The notes beneath the pieces are model-generated. The model saw only the letters and a program-made list of their open reading frames with translations, made no database searches and was not told the DNA's origin. This document shows positions 1 through 5,439 of a DNA stretch of 22,865 bases, piece after piece. Made by a program: the position numbers and the translations under genes. The DNA comes from Bacilli bacterium (GTDB lineage: Bacteria; Bacillota_I; Bacilli_A; RFN20; CAG-826): positions 1 through 22,865 of the forward strand of contig CAAGAN010000013.1 in NCBI GenBank assembly GCA_900767825.1, read 5' to 3'. Position 1 is the stretch's first letter; every line of letters begins with the position of its first letter.

Positions 1-271
1 AAAAAATATTTTCAATACTTTTACTTATACTTGTATAAGTAATTTTTAGAAAATATTAATCAATCCCAAACTATATAGTGTTAAATCCTAAAAACGGGTT
101 GTAAAAAAATGACACATAACACGGTATTTGAAACATCATTTTCTTGCTTTCTTAACCTCTTTTAGGCTATTAAAGTGTGCATCTATTGCAAAAAGATAAA
201 ATAATGCTTGATTATGGGCTTGCTTATTACTAGAATAATCAAGCCTAAAAAAGGCAACCTAATGTAAACAT
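1..271. other. Non-coding left edge upstream of tRNA-Val
   Basis: I see no gene with a start codon and ribosome site here. The stretch holds a perfect inverted repeat with 10-base arms and a 2-base centre (21-42, arms TTACTTATAC and GTATAAGTAA) followed by TTTTT at 43-47. This could be a weak intrinsic terminator for a gene off the left edge, or a protein-binding palindrome. The right half holds the tRNA-Val promoter. A minus-strand frame, 136-258, stays open for 40 codons but has no start codon. Confidence 0.5.
208..236 (+). promoter_or_regulatory. Promoter of tRNA-Val
   Basis: The -35 TTGATT (208-213) and -10 TAGAAT (231-236) are 17 bases apart, placing the transcript start near 243, about 29 bases before the mature tRNA. 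A 10-base perfect inverted repeat (GCTTGATTAT at 206-215, ATAATCAAGC at 235-244) brackets both elements, so it may also be an operator. Confidence 0.6.
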
Positions 272-347
272 GGGTGTTTAGCTCAGCTGGGAGAGCACCT
301 GTTTGACGTACAGGAGGTCACAGGTTCGATCCCTGTAGCACCCACCA
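272..347 (+). tRNA. tRNA-Val (anticodon GAC)
   Basis: The cloverleaf can be folded by eye. Acceptor arm GGGTGTT pairs with AGCACCC through one G-T pair. The D arm is TTAGCTCAGCTGGGAGAGCA. Anticodon stem CCTGT/ACAGG encloses loop TTGACGT with anticodon GAC. The T arm has GGTTCGATCC. The discriminator base is A344 and the CCA end (345-347) is encoded. It reads valine codons GTC and GTT. It sits at the left border of the defence-type genes, a usual place for integration, although no copy of its 3' end was seen downstream. Confidence 0.97.
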
Positions 348-361
348 TATTTACAAAGATT

Positions 362-389
362 AGTTCCGATGAATGTTGGAACTTTTTTT
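362..389 (+). terminator. Intrinsic terminator after tRNA-Val
   Basis: AGTTCC (362-367) and GGAACT (378-383) form a stem followed directly by a T run to 389. It closes the tRNA transcript before the promoter of the ATPase gene. Confidence 0.75.
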
Positions 390-412
390 GTGTAAACAAG
401 CCTTTGAAATCA

Positions 413-455
413 TGTTATAATATGCCACGAAAAGAAAAAAATACGTTTCGTGGCA
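413..455 (+). promoter_or_regulatory. Extended -10 promoter and 5' inverted repeat of the ATPase gene
   Basis: TGT-TATAAT at 413-421 is an extended -10 element with no good -35 box. The start would be near 428. A 10-base perfect inverted repeat, TGCCACGAAA (423-432) and TTTCGTGGCA (446-455), begins right after the -10 and ends 12 bases before GGAG at 467-470. It covers the transcript start and leader, so it could be a repressor site or an mRNA hairpin controlling translation. Confidence 0.5.
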
Positions 456-475
456 CTTTATAATTGGAGGCATTT

Positions 476-1915
476 ATGAATCTTGTCGGTAGAAAAAAGG
501 AAATAGAGGAACTAGAAAACCTTTATAACAGTGGCAAACCTGAACTAGTCGCGGTATATGGCAGAAGAAGAGTTGGAAAAACTTTTCTTATTGATAAGAC
601 ATTTGAAAATAGACTCTCATTTAGACATGCTGGTGTTTCTCCTGACGATAGAGATGATTCCAAAAAGGGATTAGATGAACAATTAACCCAGTTTTATCAA
701 TCTTTACTAATGTTTGGATCTGATATTTCTAAAAAGCCGACTGATTGGAATGAAGCTTTTTTTGAGTTAGAAAAATTGCTAATGAAAAAGAGTTCGAAAA
801 GGATTGTGGTTTTTCTTGATGAATTGCCCTGGATGGATACGCCTAAGTCTGGATTTATTAGAGCATTTGAATCGTTTTGGAACAATTGGGCTTGTTATAG
901 AGATAATGTAATGGTCATTGTCTCTGGCAGTTCTAATTCATGGATATTAAACAAGCTGGTAAATAGCCATGGCGGATTATATGGCAGGGTTACATACGAA
1001 ATAAAACTATCTCCTTTTAGTTTGTCAGAAGTTGAGAAATTGCTTGAAAAAAACCAGGTTGTATTATCTAGATATGATATCGCCCAGTGCTACATGATTT
1101 TAGGTGGCGTCCCGTATTATCTTAATTATCTTCAAAGAAATTATTCTCTTTCGCAAAGCATCGATTTTATCTTTTATGAACAAAATGCAAAACTTAACAA
1201 TGAATTTAAAAGATTGTTTGCATCTACTTTTAAAGACGCTGGTTTCATCGAAAAAATCATCAGACTATTAAATAAAAATTCATACGGTTACACAAGAGGA
1301 GAGATAATAGAGAAGCTAAAATTAAAGACAGGTGCTAAAATTTCGAAAACTTTAGATTCTCTTGTTATTAGCGATTTTGTATTGAAATACTATCCATTTG
1401 GCCTTGGCAAAAGGGACGCACATTACAAGCTGATAGATCCATTTTGCTTGTTTTATTTAAGATTTGTTGAAGGCAAGGAGTCTATTGATAGAGATTTCTT
1501 TCAACAAAATGTCAATTCACAATCAATCATTTCATGGAGGGGACTTGCCTTTGAAAATCTTTGTTTTAATCATATTGGGCAAATAAAGAAAGCTTTGGGC
1601 ATAAGTGGAGTGAGTTCCTCCCAATCTTTATGGTCTAAAAAGGGAGAAGACGGATACAAAGGTACCCAGATTGATTTACTGATAGATAGAAAAGATAATG
1701 TAGTGGATATGTGCGAGATGAAATTCTACGGTTCTAATTTTGTCGTAGATAAAAAATACCACGAAATCTTGTCTAATCGCTTTAATTTGCTTTTTGAACA
1801 AATTAATAAGAAACAAATTATTCACAATATCTTGGTTACTACATATGGATTGAATAGAAATGAATATTCGTCTATCTTTGCTAAGACAATTGTATTAGAT
1901 GATTTATTTGCTTGA
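476..1915 (+). CDS. AAA-type ATPase with C-terminal DUF234 nuclease-like domain
   Basis: This 479-aa protein belongs to the archaeal-type ATPase/DUF234 family, whose cellular role is mostly unknown. Walker A is GRRRVGKT (29-36) and Walker B ends LDE (114-116). The segment SGSSNSWIL (about 150-158) is followed by GGLYGRVT, a hallmark stretch of the family. A winged-helix region covers about 265-310. The C-terminal domain carries RGLAFEN (355-361), QIDLL with D400, and CEMK with E414 and K416, the layout of a PD-(D/E)XK fold, so DNA cleavage is possible but unproven. I chose ATG at 476 because GGAG lies at 467-470; an upstream TTG at 464 would place the ribosome site inside the gene. Its 3' end overlaps the convergent abiEii by 12 bases, and no terminator separates them. 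The neighbourhood suggests a defence or mobile-element role. Confidence 0.88.
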   Translation: MNLVGRKKEIEELENLYNSGKPELVAVYGRRRVGKTFLIDKTFENRLSFRHAGVSPDDRDDSKKGLDEQLTQFYQSLLMFGSDISKKPTDWNEAFFELEKLLMKKSSKRIVVFLDELPWMDTPKSGFIRAFESFWNNWACYRDNVMVIVSGSSNSWILNKLVNSHGGLYGRVTYEIKLSPFSLSEVEKLLEKNQVVLSRYDIAQCYMILGGVPYYLNYLQRNYSLSQSIDFIFYEQNAKLNNEFKRLFASTFKDAGFIEKIIRLLNKNSYGYTRGEIIEKLKLKTGAKISKTLDSLVISDFVLKYYPFGLGKRDAHYKLIDPFCLFYLRFVEGKESIDRDFFQQNVNSQSIISWRGLAFENLCFNHIGQIKKALGISGVSSSQSLWSKKGEDGYKGTQIDLLIDRKDNVVDMCEMKFYGSNFVVDKKYHEILSNRFNLLFEQINKKQIIHNILVTTYGLNRNEYSSIFAKTIVLDDLFA

Positions 1916-2968
1916 TAATATGTCTTTTATCATCTCTATTGCGGTGGACGCATAGTTAAAGGCAATTATTTCTTTATTTTTTAGAATGAAATTGATTTTG
2001 TTATAAGGCGCTTCCTTTATTGGCTCTTTGTTTTTGATGTTGAGGTCGAAAATATTATTGTTAGTTAATATACACGCAGATAATAACATTACTTTTGACG
2101 AGCAAAGGGCAGTAGAATTCATATTGAAGTCCCTATTTACTATATGCAATTTGATTTTGTTTACTCCATCGACAAGGTTACGATAATCATTGCTTCTGAA
2201 TTTGCCCCAAGATAATAATGAAAGAGATGTGTAAAAGGTATCCAAAAGACAGTCTTCAGGGGTAGCGTCTATGCTTCGATATTTGATTTCTTCATTCGCT
2301 ATTTCAAAGTATGTTTTTCTTACTTCGTCAAAATTTGATGCAATGTCTAACAAAGAAACAACGTCATAGAATTGTTTTATTACTTCGAGCCTTTTATCAT
2401 TTGAGAAATCTTCATTGTAATAATTAATCCCAATTGTGTGCGGGGCAAATGCTGTTAATTTATCTCCCAATATGGATTCAACTGAAGGAATGTCTATGTA
2501 TAAGTCTTCCCCTTTATTTATAAGGAAAGCATTCTTTATGGGCTTTTTGATTGTCTTTGCATAATGATTAGAAGAAAAAAGTACATCTAACAAAACTGTA
2601 ATTTCCTTATTTTTTATTGGCGAAACATAATGAAACCTATAATGTTTTTTAGATATGTTCTTCGCCGTCTTTCTTATCGATTCTTCAACTGAAACAAACG
2701 GAAAGATTATTGATGCCTTTTTAATAAAGGAATCAATATCATAGTTTTCTTCTACAATTATATCTACATCAGTACTTAACCTTTTTGGCGTTTCAAATAG
2801 AAGCATTAAACTCGAACCGCCTTTAAATATGAAATCTGCCCCAACTCTTTTAAGAGCTTCCACAAGACCCAACGCAAATATTGCTCTTTGAGCTAATTCG
2901 GGATCCACTTTGTAATCATTTTGAATCCTCTTTATGTTTTCGTAAGCAAATGTTTTTTCATCTATCAT
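1904..2968 (-). CDS. abiEii: AbiEii-type nucleotidyltransferase toxin
   Basis: The 354-aa protein is the toxin half of a type IV toxin-antitoxin pair. AbiEii proteins are nucleotidyltransferases that stop growth, for example during phage infection; family members have been shown to modify tRNA 3' ends. Visible motifs are KGGSSLMLL (49-57), then RLSTDVDII (63-71) with the paired metal-binding Asp D67 and D69, then SVESILGDKLTAF (162-174) with K170, and QFYDVVSL (199-206) with D202. All key positions are present, so the enzyme looks intact. Its start overlaps the end of the antitoxin gene by 11 bases, indicating translational coupling. No CTAG tetranucleotide occurs in this gene or its partner, unlike host-type genes from 7496 onward, consistent with transfer. 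Confidence 0.9.
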   Translation of the reverse strand: MIDEKTFAYENIKRIQNDYKVDPELAQRAIFALGLVEALKRVGADFIFKGGSSLMLLFETPKRLSTDVDIIVEENYDIDSFIKKASIIFPFVSVEESIRKTAKNISKKHYRFHYVSPIKNKEITVLLDVLFSSNHYAKTIKKPIKNAFLINKGEDLYIDIPSVESILGDKLTAFAPHTIGINYYNEDFSNDKRLEVIKQFYDVVSLLDIASNFDEVRKTYFEIANEEIKYRSIDATPEDCLLDTFYTSLSLLSWGKFRSNDYRNLVDGVNKIKLHIVNRDFNMNSTALCSSKVMLLSACILTNNNIFDLNIKNKEPIKEAPYNKINFILKNKEIIAFNYASTAIEMIKDILSSK

Positions 2969-3671
2969 TTAACAAATCCCGCCTATTCTTAGGAACGTAC
3001 TTAATAATTTTATCGTAAGCGTTCCTCCTTTTTGCATAATTCTTTAGTGTGTCGTACCTGATGTTATAATTTTGAAACACGTCTTCTAAAATATAAGGGA
3101 TTTCAGCACCTTCATAGAAGTAATTGAGCACCTTATCAGATATGACATCAATGCAAAATTTCTCTATAGAGATTTTACTCTCTTTTTTGATAAGTGGTGA
3201 TTTCGAGATTAGTTGTTTGATAATTATTGTCTCAGCTTCAAAATATCTATAGAAATCCGCTTCAGATGGATTAAATAATACATTTTTGAATCCGGCTTCT
3301 TTTAATGATTCAAAAACATGCTCCATAAATATCTTTGGAACTTCTAATATTATGGTGTTATGCGCTAACAAGTGATTCAAAAATTGATTTAAAACAACTT
3401 TTGTTTCATATATTGCAAATTCAAAATCTGATGAATAGTTTTCTTTTAAATACCTATATACTGCTTTTGCTTTTTCGCCTTCTAAATCATAAGAAAAAGA
3501 ATTAAGGGAGCCATAGATATATTTCCCTCGGCTTACCCTAACAATCTCACCATCTTTTTCTGAATCTGCAATCTTGCTATATAAAGAAGAAGACCGATAT
3601 TTCGGGTTCTCCTTCAGGATGGCGCTCATTATTTCTTCAGTGTTATAGATTTTTTCTTTGCTTATCACCAT
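2958..3671 (-). CDS. abiEi: AbiEi-type antitoxin with winged helix
   Basis: The 237-aa protein precedes and overlaps the AbiEii-like toxin, the standard antitoxin-toxin order for this system. Its first 55 or so residues form a probable winged helix (ILKENPKYRSSSLYSKI, then the wing-like IVRVSRGKYIYG), used in this family to bind the promoter. The rest matches the general AbiEi architecture, but I recognise it mainly by context and N-terminal pattern. The ATG at 3671 has no ribosome site and lies only 8 bases past the -10 box, so the mRNA may be leaderless. A second Met at residue 15 is preceded by GAAG but would cut into the helix. Two matched inverted repeats upstream suggest self-repression. 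Confidence 0.85.
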   Translation of the reverse strand: MVISKEKIYNTEEIMSAILKENPKYRSSSLYSKIADSEKDGEIVRVSRGKYIYGSLNSFSYDLEGEKAKAVYRYLKENYSSDFEFAIYETKVVLNQFLNHLLAHNTIILEVPKIFMEHVFESLKEAGFKNVLFNPSEADFYRYFEAETIIIKQLISKSPLIKKESKISIEKFCIDVISDKVLNYFYEGAEIPYILEDVFQNYNIRYDTLKNYAKRRNAYDKIIKYVPKNRRDLLNDR

Positions 3672-3679
3672 ACGGCTAT

Positions 3680-3708
3680 ATTATACAACAAATTTGGAAT
3701 ACAGCCAA
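3680..3708 (-). promoter_or_regulatory. Promoter of abiEi-abiEii
   Basis: Read on the minus strand, the -35 is TTGGCT (3708-3703) and the -10 is TATAAT (3685-3680), with a 17-base spacer. The transcript start falls within a base or two of the abiEi ATG at 3671. Confidence 0.75.
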
Positions 3709-3736
3709 ATTTTTATATTTTTGGTCGAATTCCAAA
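3690..3736. promoter_or_regulatory. Two tandem operator-like inverted repeats at the abiE promoter
   Basis: TTTGG-N7-CCAAA occurs twice with exactly the same spacing, at 3693-3709 and 3720-3736, with centres 27 bases apart. The first extends to perfect 8-base arms (AAATTTGG at 3690-3697, CCAAATTT at 3705-3712) and covers the -35 box and spacer. AbiEi of studied systems binds two inverted repeats cooperatively to repress its own operon, which fits this layout. Confidence 0.7.
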
Positions 3737-3892
3737 ATCAGACCTTTGAAATCATTTTTTATAGTTCGTGTAAAAATCTTGCATAAAAGATAATTGGAGC
3801 AACGATGAGAGAATCTTATCTCTCGCTGTTTTCTTTTTTCTCTATTCCTTTAATGTGATAAAATCAAACCATTGAAGGAGAAGAAAGCATAT

Positions 3893-4585
3893 ATGGAATA
3901 TAAAAACAAGAAACGTTCTGGTGTCTTATTTACATTACTTAGCCTTATTACACTTAATATATATTGCCTTGTAGTTATTAATCAGGTTAGAAAAGAAGTC
4001 GATTATTTTACCAATAAGAAAAGCAAGTCTTTCTGGCCTATATGGATATTAGGATTTATTACTTTAGGTATTGCCCCATTAATATATGTGTCTCTTCTAT
4101 CTAATAGAATTGAAGAAAAGGCAACCCAATTAGAGATATCTAAACCAAGGACTTCCTTTGCATCTACTTTCAATTTTGCTTTTTTCGGTATTTTATTTAT
4201 TGTTGGTCCATTCATTGGATTCCACAAGATGTTTGCTACTTTAAATGAAGTGGAGACTATATTGACTGCCACTCCGGTTACAATGAATGATCTTGAAACT
4301 GGAGAGAATATCATTAAGGATGTCAAACAAGAAGAAGTAAAAGTAGAAGACAATGTTAATGAACAACCTAAGATAGAAGATAAAGCCCCATCTATTGTTC
4401 CTACTGGTCCTAGAGTCGTCTATGAATCAAAAGCGTTAGATAATAATTCTTCCTGTAAATGGAGAGTTAGATATGCGTCTAGAGAAGATGCGGTTAAGGT
4501 ATTCGATACCCAGGAAGAGGCGATTGAATTTGCCAAAAGCCTAGTTAAGTATCCAAATGCAAAAATAACTGTAAAATCAAAGTAA
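3893..4585 (+). CDS. Membrane protein with DUF4234-like N-terminus and DUF2188-like C-terminus
   Basis: The 230-aa product has three probable membrane spans at about residues 11-33, 45-70 and 88-115. The first two, with RSGVLFTLLSLITLNIYCL, resemble DUF4234. An acidic, Lys/Glu-rich linker follows (about 140-170). The last 45 residues (KWRVRY...VFDTQEEAIEFAKSL...ITVKSK) resemble the small DUF2188 fold. No enzymatic residues are apparent and the function is unknown. I chose ATG at 3893 behind AAGGAGAAG (3875-3882); an in-frame TTG at 3872 overlaps that ribosome site. The gene stands alone between the AbiE module and tRNA-Gly. Confidence 0.75.
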   Translation: MEYKNKKRSGVLFTLLSLITLNIYCLVVINQVRKEVDYFTNKKSKSFWPIWILGFITLGIAPLIYVSLLSNRIEEKATQLEISKPRTSFASTFNFAFFGILFIVGPFIGFHKMFATLNEVETILTATPVTMNDLETGENIIKDVKQEEVKVEDNVNEQPKIEDKAPSIVPTGPRVVYESKALDNNSSCKWRVRYASREDAVKVFDTQEEAIEFAKSLVKYPNAKITVKSK

Positions 4586-4589
4586 ACCA

Positions 4590-4618
4590 TTGACTATAGC
4601 CTTTAAAGAATGTTTAAT
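4590..4618 (+). promoter_or_regulatory. Promoter of tRNA-Gly(CCC)
   Basis: The -35 TTGACT (4590-4595) and -10 TTTAAT (4613-4618) have a 17-base spacer. The predicted start near 4625 lies shortly before the tRNA at 4638. Confidence 0.7.
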
Positions 4619-4637
4619 TACAAGGCTAGGCGGTCAT

Positions 4638-4711
4638 GCAGCCTTAGTTCAGTGGTAGAACACCAGCTTCCCAAGCTGGTTATACGGGTTCGATTCCCGC
4701 AGGCTGCTCCA
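4638..4711 (+). tRNA. tRNA-Gly (anticodon CCC)
   Basis: Acceptor arm GCAGCCT pairs with AGGCTGC. The anticodon stem CCAGC/GCTGG holds loop TTCCCAA with anticodon CCC. The T arm is CGGGTTCGATTCCCG. The discriminator is T4708, as expected for bacterial tRNA-Gly, and CCA is encoded at 4709-4711. It reads glycine codon GGG. Confidence 0.96.
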
Positions 4712-4722
4712 AAAATGCTTAA

Positions 4723-4757
4723 TTTCCCCTTGATTTATCCAAAAAAGGGGATTTTTT
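4723..4757 (+). terminator. Intrinsic terminator after tRNA-Gly(CCC)
   Basis: TCCCCTT (4725-4731) pairs with AAGGGGA (4745-4751) and is followed by six T residues. Confidence 0.85.
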
Positions 4758-5095
4758 ATAATGATGAGAAAGATTCATAACGGGCTTTTTGAAATTCAAG
4801 TAGTGGGGTTGCATCTAAGGATATATTAGTTTGTTGTTTTTAAATGTAACCTAGGTTACAACTAAAATTTTAAGAGAGATGGAATAATGGTTACCGTCAA
4901 AGGTGAATTCTATTTCCCTATCGTTGTTTATTAGTTCTTGAATATGTTCTTCTTTATTATTGAATTCTTTTTGTTCTGCCTGCTTCTTCATAAAGCTTTA
5001 ACTAATTTGGCTAATATTAATAAAAAGATCGCGATGAATAGAATGGTTTGAACACCAAGATCTTTTGATATAAACTTGTTATAAAACTGATAGAA
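4756..5095 (-). pseudogene. Probable remnant of two small overlapping genes
   Basis: This 340-base gap has no intact gene of normal size. On the minus strand a frame from 5095 to 4988 encodes 35 residues ending in a membrane-like segment (TILFIAIFLLILAKLV), but it has no start codon and is cut off at the ribosome site of the following plus-strand gene. Its TGA overlaps the ATG of a second frame as ATGA (4991-4988). That frame, 4991-4851, encodes 46 residues with DREIEFTFDGNHYSIS and stops at TAG. A further coding-like frame, without a start, runs to a TAA at 4756. I infer a decayed gene pair, truncated when the downstream module arrived. A perfect 16-base palindrome (4845-4860) covers the TAG. 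Confidence 0.35.
4845..4860. repeat. Perfect 16-bp palindrome
   Basis: TGTAACCTAGGTTACA is fully self-complementary with no spacer, the form of a dimeric regulator site. No convincing promoter overlaps it, and I cannot name the regulator. Confidence 0.5.
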
Positions 5096-5104
5096 AGGTT
5101 ATAT

Positions 5105-5431
5105 ATGGAACGTCTTGAAAAATTGATGAGTAGGATTGATTCCTTTAATAAAGATAGGGATTGGGATCAATTTCATTCTCCTTCGAATTTAGCTAAGTCA
5201 ATTTCTATTGAATCAGGAGAGCTGCTTGAATGCTTTCAATGGAACAATGACGATTATGACATCGAGGATGTAAAAGAAGAACTAGCGGATGTTCTAAATT
5301 ATTGCCTTCAAATGGCTAATGTCTTAAAAGTAGATCCAATAGAAATCGTAAATGCCAAAATGGATAAAAATGAAAAGAAATATCCAGTCAGTAAGGCAAA
5401 AGGCGTTTCAACTAAATACAACAAGTTATAG
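5105..5431 (+). CDS. MazG-like nucleotide pyrophosphohydrolase
   Basis: The 108-aa, single-domain protein is of the all-alpha NTP pyrophosphatase superfamily, which splits (d)NTPs to NMP and pyrophosphate using Mg2+. The family motif is visible as E36-S-G-E39 (IESGELLECFQWN) followed after about 20 residues by E59-L-A-D62 (KEELADVLNYCLQMA). The size fits MazG-like/dCTP pyrophosphatase proteins rather than two-domain MazG. ATG at 5105 follows AAAGG (5094-5098), with an extended -10 TGT-TATAAA at about 5078-5086. Only 8 bases separate its stop from the next gene, so the two are co-transcribed. With a nuclease-helicase partner, a role in depleting or sanitising nucleotides during phage attack is plausible but inferred. 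Confidence 0.88.
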   Translation: MERLEKLMSRIDSFNKDRDWDQFHSPSNLAKSISIESGELLECFQWNNDDYDIEDVKEELADVLNYCLQMANVLKVDPIEIVNAKMDKNEKKYPVSKAKGVSTKYNKL

Positions 5432-5439
5432 GGGATTTT

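Larger units (their letters stand above)
3672..3892. other. Divergent intergenic region between abiEi and the DUF4234-like gene
   Basis: Besides the abiE operators this region holds CCTTTGAAATCAT at 3743-3755, an exact copy of 401-413 on the other side of the ATPase/AbiE genes. It also contains a GAGAGA/TCTCTC hairpin (about 3808-3825) followed by a T-rich run, and a probable -10 for the next gene (TGTGATAAAAT, about 3854-3864). A 17-codon frame at 3805-3858 with an upstream GGAG is too weak to call a gene. Confidence 0.45.

Noticed and set aside
136..258. A minus-strand 40-codon open frame left of tRNA-Val with a protein-like composition.
   Set aside because: It has no start codon after the preceding stop, overlaps the tRNA-Val promoter, and frames of this length are common in AT-rich DNA.
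464..475. TTG at 464 as the ATPase start.
   Set aside because: It would swallow the GGAG ribosome site that is well placed for ATG 476.
3805..3858. A 17-codon frame with GGAG upstream, before the DUF4234-like gene, overlapping a GAGAGA/TCTCTC hairpin and T-rich run.
   Set aside because: It is too short to judge. The hairpin stem is only 6 bases and a leader-peptide role has no support in codon content.
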